The notes beneath the pieces are model-generated. The model had not been told where the DNA came from. It searched no databases and saw only the letters and a program-made list of their open reading frames with translations. A program made the translations under genes and the position numbers. Shown here in pieces: positions 25,383 to 33,659 of a stretch of 64,000 nt of DNA. Position 1 is the stretch's first letter. Each line of letters starts with the position of its first letter. Source of the stretch: DATHZQ01 sp965216945 (lineage in GTDB: Bacteria; Actinomycetota; Acidimicrobiia; Spongiisociales; UBA5794); the NCBI GenBank assembly GCA_965216945.1, contig CBDCGU010000003.1:3100001-3164000 (forward strand), read 5' to 3'.

Positions 25383-25946
25383 ATGTTCGACGAGTTGCTG
25401 GCGAGCCGGGGCGTACGGGAGGTCTACGAGCCCGGTAGCGCCATCGGGGTCGCCGCGCTCCACGGCGGGTTGGAGGCCGGCACGTTCGAGATCGCAAGCC
25501 AGGTGGCCGCAACCACCGGGGCCTCGTTGTACGCCGTGGTGCAGCCCGACGACCTGCGGTGGCATGTTCCGTCGACCCGGTTCGACCCGAATGTGAGCCC
25601 GGCCCTGCGCCGCTTTGTCGACTCGGTGCAGTTCGTGGTCTCGCTCCACGGGTTCGGCCGTCGCCATCTCACCCGGACTGCGCTGCTGGGTGGCCGCAAC
25701 CACGCGGCCGCAGACGGGCTCGCCCGAGCACTGGCTGCACAGGGGTTCACCGCCGTCAGCGATCCGGCGGCCATCCCGGCTCCACTGCGCGGGAGGCATG
25801 AGCGCAACCCCGTCAACCTGCCGCCGGCGGGAGGTGTGCAGATCGAGCTGACCCCCGATCTCCGTCGCCGGCCGGACCGAGACCGCTTCGCCGCAGCCTT
25901 GGCGGGTGCCCTTCCACCGCTTGCGGCCGCCCACGCCGGTATTTGA
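25383..25946 (+). CDS. poly-gamma-glutamate hydrolase family protein
   Basis: A 187-residue protein resembling the phage-type poly-gamma-glutamate hydrolases (PghP) and related proteins of bacterial chromosomes, which are zinc peptidases of carboxypeptidase-like fold. Visible features that fit are the N-terminal Val/Ala-Leu-His-Gly-Gly (VAALHGGLEAGT), the central VSLHGFG and LLGGRNH, and GGVQIELTPDLRR near the end. No signal peptide is evident. TACGCT (25371-25376) ends 6 bases before the ATG at 25383, which excludes the longer upstream frame. The natural substrate is unknown; cell-wall gamma-glutamyl bonds are one possibility. Confidence 0.75.
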   Translation: MFDELLASRGVREVYEPGSAIGVAALHGGLEAGTFEIASQVAATTGASLYAVVQPDDLRWHVPSTRFDPNVSPALRRFVDSVQFVVSLHGFGRRHLTRTALLGGRNHAAADGLARALAAQGFTAVSDPAAIPAPLRGRHERNPVNLPPAGGVQIELTPDLRRRPDRDRFAAALAGALPPLAAAHAGI

Positions 25947-25958
25947 CGCCCGCGCCGG

Positions 25959-26837
25959 TCAGGCCGCGGCGACCTCGGCGCGGTGTGCGGCGACTCTCGC
26001 CGCAAGGTCCTCGAACCGAGGATCGATCGTGTACGCATAGCCGTCCCACCAACCATCGCGCTCGGGTTCGAACCGTCGCGGGGCGCACGGCGCCAGCAGG
26101 GCACGCCGCTTCATCGATCGTTCCAGCCGGTGTTGCATCGCCACCGCATCGCCCGGCTCGACCGGGGGCAACACCTCCATGTGGACCGGTTGACCGAATC
26201 GCACAACCGGGCTGAAGGGGTGTTCCCATAGGCGGTGTGTTCCGGTCAGAACGACGGGGAGCACGGGCCGCCGCAGCGTTGCGGCGAGTTGGAAGGTGCC
26301 GGGCGAGAACGCCGTCTCGATGCCGAGGATCGTTCCCTGCGGGAACATGACGAGGCTCTCACCGGTATCGAGAATCGACGGCGCACTCCGCCGTAACCTC
26401 CGGTACGACATGGCCCCGGACTCGGGCCGGATCATGGGATGGCCGCCCCGCCGCAGCGCCGTGCCGAGAAGCGGCCACGTTCCCAGTTCGGTGCGGGCGA
26501 CGAAGCGCACGTCGAGGGGTAGGTGCGACAGCAGCATCAGGGCATCGGCGAAGCCCTCGTGGAGCGGTGCGATCACGTAGGAGCGGCGGGGATCGACATG
26601 CTCCAGGCCGCGTACGTCGCATCGTGCATCCAGCCAGCGCAGGGCTGCGGCCGCCCACCTGCGCTCAGCTCGGCGCGAATCTCCCCGATGCGTCAGCCAC
26701 CATGCCCGGGGTCCCAACAACCAACCCACGCCGGCCGCCAAACGAGCGAAATCGCCGCGACGTTCGGCGGCAAACCGCCCGCCCGGCAGCGAACGTGGCT
26801 GCGCCGCCATGGGTGGCCCTGGATACGCAGTTGGCAT
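25959..26837 (-). CDS. 1-acyl-glycerol-3-phosphate acyltransferase-like protein (PlsC family)
   Basis: A 292-residue acyltransferase of the PlsC superfamily. The catalytic HX4D motif is HEGFAD, the glycerophosphate-binding motif is FPQGT in place of FPEGT, and VLPVVLTGTHRLWE is the fourth conserved block. The substitution of Gln for Glu in block III occurs in lysophospholipid or glycolipid acyltransferase variants, so the acceptor is not certain. No clear membrane helix is seen apart from a weak hydrophobic stretch near residue 35. TAGGGT (26849-26844) ends 6 bases before the ATG, a leaderless start. It lies 44 bases downstream of the DUF1501 gene start region on the same strand order but with its own promoter. 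Confidence 0.82.
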   Translation of the reverse strand: MPTAYPGPPMAAQPRSLPGGRFAAERRGDFARLAAGVGWLLGPRAWWLTHRGDSRRAERRWAAAALRWLDARCDVRGLEHVDPRRSYVIAPLHEGFADALMLLSHLPLDVRFVARTELGTWPLLGTALRRGGHPMIRPESGAMSYRRLRRSAPSILDTGESLVMFPQGTILGIETAFSPGTFQLAATLRRPVLPVVLTGTHRLWEHPFSPVVRFGQPVHMEVLPPVEPGDAVAMQHRLERSMKRRALLAPCAPRRFEPERDGWWDGYAYTIDPRFEDLAARVAAHRAEVAAA

Positions 26838-26881
26838 GCCTGCACCCTAAGCCCTCGCGGTCCGGTAGTACGGACCGGGCG

Positions 26882-28150
26882 TCAGAACATGGGCAGCGCT
26901 TCGTAGACGCCTCCGAGGATCGCTTCACTGGGCACACCCAGCCAGCCGTCCAACACGCTTGCGTAGTAGCTGCGCAGATCGACGGCGTGGACGAGGTTGC
27001 CCCGGTCGTCCAGGCGGGAGAGCGACGGCGCTTCCCCGTATCGACCAGCGGCGACCCCTGGTCCGATCACGAATTGCGCAGCGGCGGTTCCGTGATCCGT
27101 CCCGCTCCCGTTGCCGGCCGCTCGCCGCCCGAACTCGGACGTCGTCATGACGGCCGTGCGTTCGGCAACGCCCGCCGCGTCGAGAGCGTCGAAGAACTCC
27201 GACAGCGAGGAATCGAGGTCGGCCATCATCGCCCCATGGCGTACCTCCTGGCCCTGGTGCGTGTCGAAGTCACCCCAGCCGTGGATGAGGAGCACCCGAG
27301 GAGGTGAGGGAGATGCGATGAGCGTTGCCGCGATGCGTAGCGAGTTCGCCAGCTCACTCGGGCCGTCCTCGATGCCGGCCATCATCGGATTGACGGCGGC
27401 TGCGGCGGTGACGGTGCCGGCCACGGCCTTGCGCACCCGATCGATGGTGGCAACGTCGTCGTATGGAGCAGGAGCGAAGCCCTCCCACATCGCCAGCAGC
27501 TCATCCTTCGTATCGATCCAAGCCGGTGCCGCCGGAGCAATGCCGGACACATCCTGAATCGTGACGGCGAACGAATGGTCGCCGCGCATCGCAGGGGATG
27601 GACCTTGCCCGATGGTGACCCCTGCCAGCGGATCGCTCGTTCCAACTGTGCCGTCGAGGTAGCGACCCAGCCAGCCGGTGCCCCCAACGCCCGCATCTGC
27701 CGCCGACCACCACGTGCTCATCGACGAGAAGTGGGACAGATCGGGTTCGGGGTAGCCGACGCCCTCGACGATGGCCACCCGGCCTGTGGCGTACTCGGCG
27801 GCGAGGAACGACAGTTCCGGGTGGAGGCCCACCGAGCTGTCCAATTCGAGCGGGGCGGCGATCGCCAGTGAGCCGCGCAGGTCGTGATACCTGTCGTCGG
27901 CGTACGGTACGACAGTGTTGAGGCCGTCGTTGCCGCCGCCCATCTCGATCACGACCAGGGTGCGGTCGAGGCCGGGGCCGAGCGACAGGGGAGGTGCCGC
28001 CGTCGCCGAGGTGCGACTCGGGTCCCTACCCCACACGCTGATGCCGAAGGAGCCCGCCGTAGCAACGGCGACGGTTGCGCCCAACGAGGCGAGGAACCGG
28101 CGTCGGGTCACCGACTGGCAGTCGATCTGGTGCGAATCGATGGTGGTCAT
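26882..28150 (-). CDS. DUF1501 Tat-exported protein
   Basis: A 422-residue protein exported by the twin-arginine pathway: the N terminus carries TRRRFLASLGATVAVATAG. The DUF1501 hallmarks are VVIEMGGGNDGLNTVVPY, a central RVLLIHGWGDFDTH region, and TTSEFGRRAAGNGSGTDHGT, which resembles the metal site of sulfatase/alkaline phosphatase-fold enzymes. Function in bacteria is undefined; members act at the cell surface. The gene overlaps the DUF1800 gene by 4 bases (ATGA), and the two families occur together very widely, so the products probably form one complex or pathway. Start 28150 chosen from the overlap and the Tat signal. Confidence 0.9.
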   Translation of the reverse strand: MTTIDSHQIDCQSVTRRRFLASLGATVAVATAGSFGISVWGRDPSRTSATAAPPLSLGPGLDRTLVVIEMGGGNDGLNTVVPYADDRYHDLRGSLAIAAPLELDSSVGLHPELSFLAAEYATGRVAIVEGVGYPEPDLSHFSSMSTWWSAADAGVGGTGWLGRYLDGTVGTSDPLAGVTIGQGPSPAMRGDHSFAVTIQDVSGIAPAAPAWIDTKDELLAMWEGFAPAPYDDVATIDRVRKAVAGTVTAAAAVNPMMAGIEDGPSELANSLRIAATLIASPSPPRVLLIHGWGDFDTHQGQEVRHGAMMADLDSSLSEFFDALDAAGVAERTAVMTTSEFGRRAAGNGSGTDHGTAAAQFVIGPGVAAGRYGEAPSLSRLDDRGNLVHAVDLRSYYASVLDGWLGVPSEAILGGVYEALPMF

Positions 28151-29418
28151 ACCAGATGGTGCTCCGGGCTGTTGACGGCGAGCGCCCAGCGCAGCGCACC
28201 GTCCTTCGTGCGCTCGAGGACGCCGTGGGTTGTAGCGGACACGTCGAAGATGCCGAGCCGTTCCATCATCTGCCGGGCGTCGAGGCCCGTGATCTCCGGT
28301 GGCGCCGCGGCGGAGAGGTCGAATGTGCGGACGAGGCGGTGTGGCGAGAGGAGCCTGTCGCCCTCTGGATACCCGGCCGGGTTCGGCGCTCGGAAAGGGA
28401 CGTAGCCGATGTCTCCGACCGTCTCCACGACTGCCCTCATGACCGCTGGGTTGGCGCCGGATGCCTGGACGACGCCGATCGCCTGCTCGAGCGGCGACCT
28501 GATCTTGCTCCGGATCGCCCCGTCCGCCGTGAACTCGGGAGTTGCCACGATGGCTTCGACGAGATCCATCACCTCGTAGGTGCTGCGGAGAGTTGCGGCG
28601 AGCGATTCGAGAGTCGTCGGGTCGGGCTCCGTGCCCACGAGGTGCCGAAAGAGCGATTGCGACACTGTCGTCGCTGTCGTCGGGTGGTCGACGAGTATGT
28701 CGACCGCAGCGGCGGCGTCGAGGGCACCGGTTACGCCGAGCAGGGTCTTGGTGCCGGAGTCGTGCCGAAACGGAACGAACACGGCATCCCACGGCGCGGC
28801 ATCGAACCGGTCGAGCAAGCGGTCGCTGCGGCCGTTGGGAACGGCAACGACCCAGCCGCTGAACGCACGTGCCGCGGCCAGCACGTCTGCTTCCGTGTAG
28901 TTGCCGTGCCCCAAGGTGTGGAGCTCCAGCACCTCACGCCCGAAGTTCTCGTTGAGGGCGTCGACCGATGACCGGGCCCCGTCCAGATAGAGGAGCATCG
29001 CCGGGTCCGACGCCATCGCCCTGAGCAGATCGGCGAAGTTGCCCGTTGCATGCTGGCGCAGCGTCAGGTGATACCGGTCGACCAGGTTGGCGAACCCAAC
29101 CTTGCGCAGATCGATGGCGAAGTGATCGTGCCAGAACCACACCAGGCGCTGTTCGATGGGTCGCACGCCCGGAATGGTCGCCTCGAGCCAGCGTCCGTAC
29201 ACCTGCCGCACCAGCGTGCGGTCACGGGCAGCTTGTGGATCGGCCGGCGCCGGCAGCGGGTCGAGCGACTGATGTGGCGTGAGGTCGAGGGACTCGGCGA
29301 TGGCGTCCTCGACGGTGGGGAGCGATGCCGCGGCGTCTGGTCTGGCACCGAAACCGAGCCGGCGCACCACGTGAGACACTCGCTCCTGAGGGGAGATCTG
29401 ACCACCCATACGGACCAT
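28147..29418 (-). CDS. DUF1800 domain protein
   Basis: A 423-residue protein whose family is almost always encoded just before a DUF1501 gene. The diagnostic segments are HVVRRLGFGARPD near the N terminus, RLVWFWHDHFAI, GNFADLLRAMASDPAMLLYLDG and NENFGREVLELHTLGHGNYTEADV. No signal peptide is visible, unlike its Tat-exported partner. The start is uncertain: ATG at 29418 or 29409, both just before GGQISPQERVSHVVRR. An in-frame ATG at 29502 would add a non-conserved extension. Function unknown; it starts a two-gene operon. Confidence 0.88.
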   Translation of the reverse strand: MVRMGGQISPQERVSHVVRRLGFGARPDAAASLPTVEDAIAESLDLTPHQSLDPLPAPADPQAARDRTLVRQVYGRWLEATIPGVRPIEQRLVWFWHDHFAIDLRKVGFANLVDRYHLTLRQHATGNFADLLRAMASDPAMLLYLDGARSSVDALNENFGREVLELHTLGHGNYTEADVLAAARAFSGWVVAVPNGRSDRLLDRFDAAPWDAVFVPFRHDSGTKTLLGVTGALDAAAAVDILVDHPTTATTVSQSLFRHLVGTEPDPTTLESLAATLRSTYEVMDLVEAIVATPEFTADGAIRSKIRSPLEQAIGVVQASGANPAVMRAVVETVGDIGYVPFRAPNPAGYPEGDRLLSPHRLVRTFDLSAAAPPEITGLDARQMMERLGIFDVSATTHGVLERTKDGALRWALAVNSPEHHLV

Positions 29419-29564
29419 GATGCGGGCCCGATGTTCGAGATCTGTGAGCCGGAGGTTTGGAGAGACCCCCTGCCCGGCCGGAACATCGTCCGGACAAATC
29501 ACCCCGCAACGTGTAAGAACTGTCCGTCATGCGTGTCCTACATGTGTCGAGCAAGGTTTGCAGC

Positions 29565-29646
29565 GGCGGGCCAACACGCGGGACGAGGGGTCCCGCACAC
29601 CGGTAGGGCAATGCGGAAAGCGGGGCAGTAGGGGCCCCGTTTTCTT
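29565..29646 (+). promoter_or_regulatory. structured leader upstream of antiporter, candidate riboswitch
   Basis: Between divergent genes lies a compact structured stretch. GCGGGAC (29578-29584), loop GAGGG and GTCCCGC (29590-29596) form a perfect stem. CGGTAGGG and GCGGAAA follow in single-stranded context, then a terminator hairpin at 29621-29646. GGGCC (29568-29572) could pair with GGCCC (29633-29637), which would break the terminator stem. Leader, switchable terminator and a cation antiporter downstream suggest a metal-ion riboswitch, for example of the nhaA class; identity is inferred, not matched. Confidence 0.45.
29621..29646 (+). terminator. intrinsic terminator in antiporter leader
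   Basis: CGGGGC (29621-29626), 7-base loop, GCCCCG (29634-29639), then TTTTCTT. It is the most canonical rho-independent terminator in the window, yet it lies before rather than after a plus-strand gene. Confidence 0.65.
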
Positions 29647-29718
29647 GCGTTTGCGGGGTACCCTGAACGGCCCGGTCCGGAGCCCCTCATCGCCGATCTC
29701 GCCGTTCTCGCAGGATTC

Positions 29719-30936
29719 GTGCTCGTCTACGCACTCGTGTCCAAGCGGCTGCGGACGACCTGGGTGACCGGGCCGATGATCTTCCTGTCCACCGGGATCC
29801 TGCTCGGAGAGGGTGGGTTCGACCTGCTCGAATCGGGCATGAGCGAAGGGCTCGTGCGCATTCTCGCCGAGGCGACGCTGGTTCTGTTGCTTTTCACGGA
29901 CGCAATTCGCATCGATGTCGGCCGCCTGCGCGACCAGGCGGAGCTGCCCGGCCGGCTCCTGGGAGTCGGGTTGCCGCTGACGGTGCTGGCCGGTGCCGTC
30001 GTGGCGGCCTGGGTGCTTCCCGGCCTCGGTGTGTGGGAGGCGGCGCTGGTGGCGGCGATCCTCGCTCCGACCGATGCGGCACTGGGTCAGGTCGTCGTGA
30101 GCAGCGAGCGGGTGCCGGTGCGCGTGCGCCAGGCGCTGAACGTCGAGAGCGGGCTCAACGACGGGCTGGTGCTCCCGATCATCACCGTGCTGCTTGCGCT
30201 GGCCGCAGTCGACGGTGACATCGAGACGCCCCGGTTCTGGGTCCAGTTCGTTGCCGCCCAGATCGGGTTTGGTGTCGCCGCCGGTGTCGCCATCGGAGCC
30301 GGGGGAGGCTGGTTGCTGCACGCGGCGGGGCGGCGCGGCTGGGTGGACGGTGCCTTTCGCCAGCTCGCCACCCTCGCCATCGGTGTGGGGGCCTTCGCCG
30401 TCGCCGAGTTGCTCCACGGAAACGGGTTCGTCGCCGCATTCGTCGCCGGGATGGCGTTCGGAGTGGTGGCGCGAGACGAGTGCGAGGGAGCCTACGACTT
30501 TGCGGAGGACCAGGGCCAGCTCCTGGCCTTGCTGACCTTCCTGTTCTTCGGTGCGTCGCTGGCCGGACCTGCGCTCGACCAGCTCTCGTGGCCGATCGCG
30601 GTATACGCACTGCTCGCACTGACCGTCATCCGCGTTGTCCCGGTGGTGCTCGCCCTGCTCGGGACCCGCCTCAAGCTGCCGACCGTGGCATTCCTCGGGT
30701 GGTTCGGCCCCCGTGGCCTCGCCTCGATCCTGTTCGGGCTGTTCGTTCTCGAGGAGGCGACGTTGCCTTCCGCCGACAGCATCCTGCTCGTCGTGATCTG
30801 GACGGTGATCTTCAGCGTGCTGCTCCACGGTGCCAGTGCCTATCCGCTGTCAGAGCGGTACGGCCGATGGTTTGCCGTCCACGGCCGTCCCGAGATGGCA
30901 GAGGCACAGGACGTCGAGATGATGCCGACCCGCTGA
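29719..30936 (+). CDS. monovalent cation/proton antiporter, CPA1/NhaP-like
   Basis: A 405-residue inner-membrane antiporter with about 12 hydrophobic segments. Family features are TGPMIFLSTGILLGEG, LFTDAIRIDVGRLR, AILAPTDAALGQVVV (ion-binding Thr-Asp) and LNVESGLNDGLVLPI (Asn-Asp). It probably exchanges Na+, Li+ or K+ for H+. GTG at 29719 is the only canonical in-frame start, but the 10 codons upstream (from 29686, LIADLAVLAGF) would complete the first membrane helix. A non-standard start such as ATC at 29689 is therefore possible. The last codons lie 50 bases before the aquaporin fusion. Confidence 0.88.
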   Translation: MLVYALVSKRLRTTWVTGPMIFLSTGILLGEGGFDLLESGMSEGLVRILAEATLVLLLFTDAIRIDVGRLRDQAELPGRLLGVGLPLTVLAGAVVAAWVLPGLGVWEAALVAAILAPTDAALGQVVVSSERVPVRVRQALNVESGLNDGLVLPIITVLLALAAVDGDIETPRFWVQFVAAQIGFGVAAGVAIGAGGGWLLHAAGRRGWVDGAFRQLATLAIGVGAFAVAELLHGNGFVAAFVAGMAFGVVARDECEGAYDFAEDQGQLLALLTFLFFGASLAGPALDQLSWPIAVYALLALTVIRVVPVVLALLGTRLKLPTVAFLGWFGPRGLASILFGLFVLEEATLPSADSILLVVIWTVIFSVLLHGASAYPLSERYGRWFAVHGRPEMAEAQDVEMMPTR

Positions 30937-30973
30937 CAGATCGTCCGTACGCGACGGACCGCTGGTGGTCCAC

Positions 30974-30979
30974 TAGGTT
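30974..30979 (+). promoter_or_regulatory. -10 element of the aquaporin-ArsC gene
   Basis: TAGGTT ends 7 bases before the GTG at 30987, so the fusion gene can be transcribed apart from the antiporter. GGACC-GGTCC (inverted, 30957-30970) lies just upstream and could be an operator. Confidence 0.45.
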
Positions 30980-30986
30980 CTCGGCC

Positions 30987-32087
30987 GTGTTGGATCTCCC
31001 GCGCCGGCTGACTGCCGAGTTCCTCGGCACCGCGCTGTTGCTGTTCGTCATCGTGGGTAGCGGCATCGCCACGGAGGGTCTCGGTGGGGACGGGGCAGGT
31101 CAACTCCTTGCCCACGCCCTCACGGTCGGTCTCGGCCTGGCGGCGCTGATCGCGTTCCTCGGGCCGGTGTCGGGGGCCCACTTCAACCCGGCCGTCACCG
31201 TCGGGTTCTGGAGGGTGGGTGGTATCCGGCGCATCGACGGGCTGGGATACGTCGCAGTACAGGTCGTCGGGGCCGTTGCCGGCGTGGTGCTCGCCAACTG
31301 GACGTTTGGCGAGGAGGCGATCGTCGTGTCGTCCACGGTGCGGCTGGGCGGCGGGGTCCTCGCTTCCGAGTTCGTCGTGACGTTCGTGCTCGTACTCCTC
31401 ATCCTCGGTCTCGTCCGCAGCGAACGGATCGGGGCCGTTGCACCGGCGGTGGGAGCGTGGGTGGCGGCCGGCATCTTCGGCAGCGCCTCCACCGGGTTCG
31501 CCAATCCGGCCGTTACGCTGGCTCGCATCGGCACCGACACCTACACCGGGATCGATCCGGGTTCGGCAGCGCCCTTCGTTGCGGTCCAGTTGATCGCCGG
31601 CGTGGCCGCGGCGGCAACGGCCGTGTATCTGTTCCCATCGCGAATCCACAGCCCGACAAGGAGCAACATCGTGACGCCAACCAAGCCCGCAGTCCTGTAT
31701 GTGTGTGTGCACAACGCCGGTCGCTCCCAGATGGCAGCGGGGTGGACACGCCACCTGGGTGGTGATGCCGTGGACGTGTTCTCTGGTGGGTCCGAGCCGG
31801 GCGATCAGGTGAATCCGGCTGCGGTGGCAGCCATGGCGGAGGTCGGCATCGACATCAGCGGCGAGTCCCCCAAACTGTGGACCGACGCTGCCGTACAGTC
31901 GGCGGACGCCGTGATCACGATGGGTTGCGGCGACGTCTGCCCGGTATACCCGGGCAAGCGCTACGAGGACTGGGCTCTGGACGATCCCGCCGGTCAGGGC
32001 ATCGAGGCCGTGCGCCCGATTCGAGACGAGATCGAACAGCGAGTGCGCACGCTCCTCGCAGAGATCGGCGTCCCCGTCACCGGGTAG
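30987..32087 (+). CDS. aquaporin-arsenate reductase fusion protein
   Basis: A 366-residue fusion. Residues 1-222 are a six-helix major intrinsic protein with both pore motifs (HFNPAVTVG and FANPAVTLAR). After a short hydrophilic linker (SRIHSPTRSNI), residues 229-366 are a low-molecular-weight-phosphatase-type arsenate reductase: catalytic loop CVHNAGRS (C-x5-R), and GCGDVCPVYPG with further redox cysteines, as in mycothiol/mycoredoxin- or thioredoxin-linked ArsC. The reductase would turn arsenate into arsenite, which the channel lets out. Channel-ArsC fusions are known in a few actinobacteria. At the junction AAGGAG (31658-31663) precedes an in-frame GTG (31671), so ArsC may also be made alone. 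No arsR is adjacent. Confidence 0.9.
   Translation: MLDLPRRLTAEFLGTALLLFVIVGSGIATEGLGGDGAGQLLAHALTVGLGLAALIAFLGPVSGAHFNPAVTVGFWRVGGIRRIDGLGYVAVQVVGAVAGVVLANWTFGEEAIVVSSTVRLGGGVLASEFVVTFVLVLLILGLVRSERIGAVAPAVGAWVAAGIFGSASTGFANPAVTLARIGTDTYTGIDPGSAAPFVAVQLIAGVAAAATAVYLFPSRIHSPTRSNIVTPTKPAVLYVCVHNAGRSQMAAGWTRHLGGDAVDVFSGGSEPGDQVNPAAVAAMAEVGIDISGESPKLWTDAAVQSADAVITMGCGDVCPVYPGKRYEDWALDDPAGQGIEAVRPIRDEIEQRVRTLLAEIGVPVTG
31658..31673 (+). promoter_or_regulatory. internal ribosome-binding site and start inside the fusion gene
   Basis: AAGGAG (31658-31663), 7-base spacer and GTG (31671-31673) in the reading frame at the exact domain boundary. Initiation here would give free ArsC of 138 residues. Confidence 0.6.
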
Positions 32088-32161
32088 CCGGTACGACCGC
32101 CCCTGCGCCGAAGGGTCCGTTGCCCGTGGCAGGCGACGATCACCGCGGGTTGCATGGGGTC

Positions 32162-33454
32162 ATGCCGGTACGACCGCTCACCACAGGACTGCTGACGTTG
32201 GCTCTGGTGCTGGCGGGCTGCAGCGACTCGGGCTCGTCGGGAACCACCCAAGACCCGATAGATGCCCCGACGTCGACCCAACCGCCGACGACGAGCAGCA
32301 CGACGGCGGCGACCACGACGACGCAGGCAGGCACGACCACCACGATGCCACCGCTGGTCTCCACGCTGCCGCCCGTTGCCGGCTGGGACCGGATCCCAGT
32401 CGACCGTGCCGTGTTCGGCTCGGTGACCATCACGTCCGGAGCTGACTTCGATGGGGTATATGTGCTGGGTGGCTGCCGGCGTGACTTTGCCACGGCAGCC
32501 GGCGACGCGGCGCCGGTGCCGCTGTGGTGGTCGAGCGACCTCGCCACCTGGCAGCGAGGAGACGGCCCGAGCGGAGTGGGATGCATCACACAGGTCGAGT
32601 CGACGGCCTTCGGGGTGTTCGCCGTGGGGATGGGGCGCCCGCTCTGGTCCGAGGACGGTCGCACCTGGGAAACCCTGCAATTGCACGAGGAACTGGATCT
32701 GGAGCTCGAGGGACAGCTCGGCAACGTCCAGGCCATCTTCAATGATCCGAACGGCGGTCGGGTCACCCTTCTCTACAGCAGGGCTGCGGAGAACGAGAGC
32801 ACGATCGCCACCCTGGTCACGACCGTGGACGGAACGGTGTGGGCGGCGGGCCCCTCTGGTGCGGCGGCCCACTTCGACTCGTCGGACATCGCCGACGTGA
32901 TCGCAGGCGGCGATGGTCTGCTGGCGGTCGGGGCGTCACCGGGTGGGGAGTTCGTGCCGACGGCAGCGGTGTTCACCTCCGCCGACGGTGTGGTGTGGCG
33001 ACGGGTCACGCCGATGAGTGCGGACTTCAACGACAAGATCATCGGCGACGTTGTGGCAACCCCGCACGGGTTCGTGGCGGTGGGCGGCGACTTCTTCACG
33101 ACGGGGCTCATGACGGCGTGGACGTCGTCCGACGGTATTGCCTGGCAGCGGTCGCCCCATCCGGATGAGAGCACCGACCCCAGCGTTGCCTTCATGATGG
33201 CGGAGACCGCAACCGTGCAAGGGGACACCGTGTGGGCCGCCGGGATCGACTTCGATGCCCGCCGCAACGACGACGGTCTCCTTGCCTTCTGGATGTCGGG
33301 GGACGGTGGTCTCACCTGGCGACGGGTCGATACCCCGACCGGTGACATCGTGCCGTTCGAGATCATGGCGACCCCCGGGAAACGCATCGCCACCTGGCCC
33401 CCACCCCGCAGCCGGTCCACCGATCCTCTACAACTCTTCGTCGCGGACCAGTAG
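32162..33454 (+). CDS. lipoprotein with sialidase/BNR-like beta-propeller
   Basis: A 430-residue surface lipoprotein. The signal MPVRPLTTGLLTLALVLAGCSD carries the lipobox, followed by a 35-residue Thr/Pro-rich linker. The rest is made of propeller-like repeats with Asp-box-type motifs: WSSDLATWQRG, WSEDGRTWETL, TSADGVVWRRV, TSSDGIAWQRS and MSGDGGLTWRRV, about one every 50-70 residues. No sialidase catalytic arginine triad is apparent, so binding or scaffolding is likelier than glycosidase action. It follows the arsenate fusion by 74 bases; a functional link is not evident. Confidence 0.85.
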   Translation: MPVRPLTTGLLTLALVLAGCSDSGSSGTTQDPIDAPTSTQPPTTSSTTAATTTTQAGTTTTMPPLVSTLPPVAGWDRIPVDRAVFGSVTITSGADFDGVYVLGGCRRDFATAAGDAAPVPLWWSSDLATWQRGDGPSGVGCITQVESTAFGVFAVGMGRPLWSEDGRTWETLQLHEELDLELEGQLGNVQAIFNDPNGGRVTLLYSRAAENESTIATLVTTVDGTVWAAGPSGAAAHFDSSDIADVIAGGDGLLAVGASPGGEFVPTAAVFTSADGVVWRRVTPMSADFNDKIIGDVVATPHGFVAVGGDFFTTGLMTAWTSSDGIAWQRSPHPDESTDPSVAFMMAETATVQGDTVWAAGIDFDARRNDDGLLAFWMSGDGGLTWRRVDTPTGDIVPFEIMATPGKRIATWPPPRSRSTDPLQLFVADQ

Positions 33455-33621
33455 CAACTCACGGCCTGGTGCGAGTCGGGCTCACGGGCTGCTCGGCGGC
33501 TCTGCCTCCGAGTGCACGCCGCGCCAGGGACGGTGCGGCGTGGTTCCGGCTCGGTCGGTGGCTGCGGCCACCAGTGCATCGAGCTGGCGGGCCGTGTCTC
33601 CGGCCGGCGCTTCATCGCGGT

Positions 33622-33648
33622 GCGGCCCGGGTCCCGCTCCCGGGCCGC
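33622..33648 (-). terminator. strong GC hairpin after aceA
   Basis: GCGGCCCGGG and CCCGGGCCGC form a perfect 10-base stem with a 7-base loop, 11 bases beyond the aceA stop. No T-run on the minus strand, so it may act with a factor or as a 3' stabiliser. Confidence 0.5.
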
Positions 33649-33659
33649 CGCACGGGCGA

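Noticed and set aside
31650..31680. Frameshift or misassembly at the aquaporin-ArsC junction
   Set aside because: The frame is continuous with normal codon use on both sides, and channel-ArsC fusions are known, so a genuine fusion is likelier.
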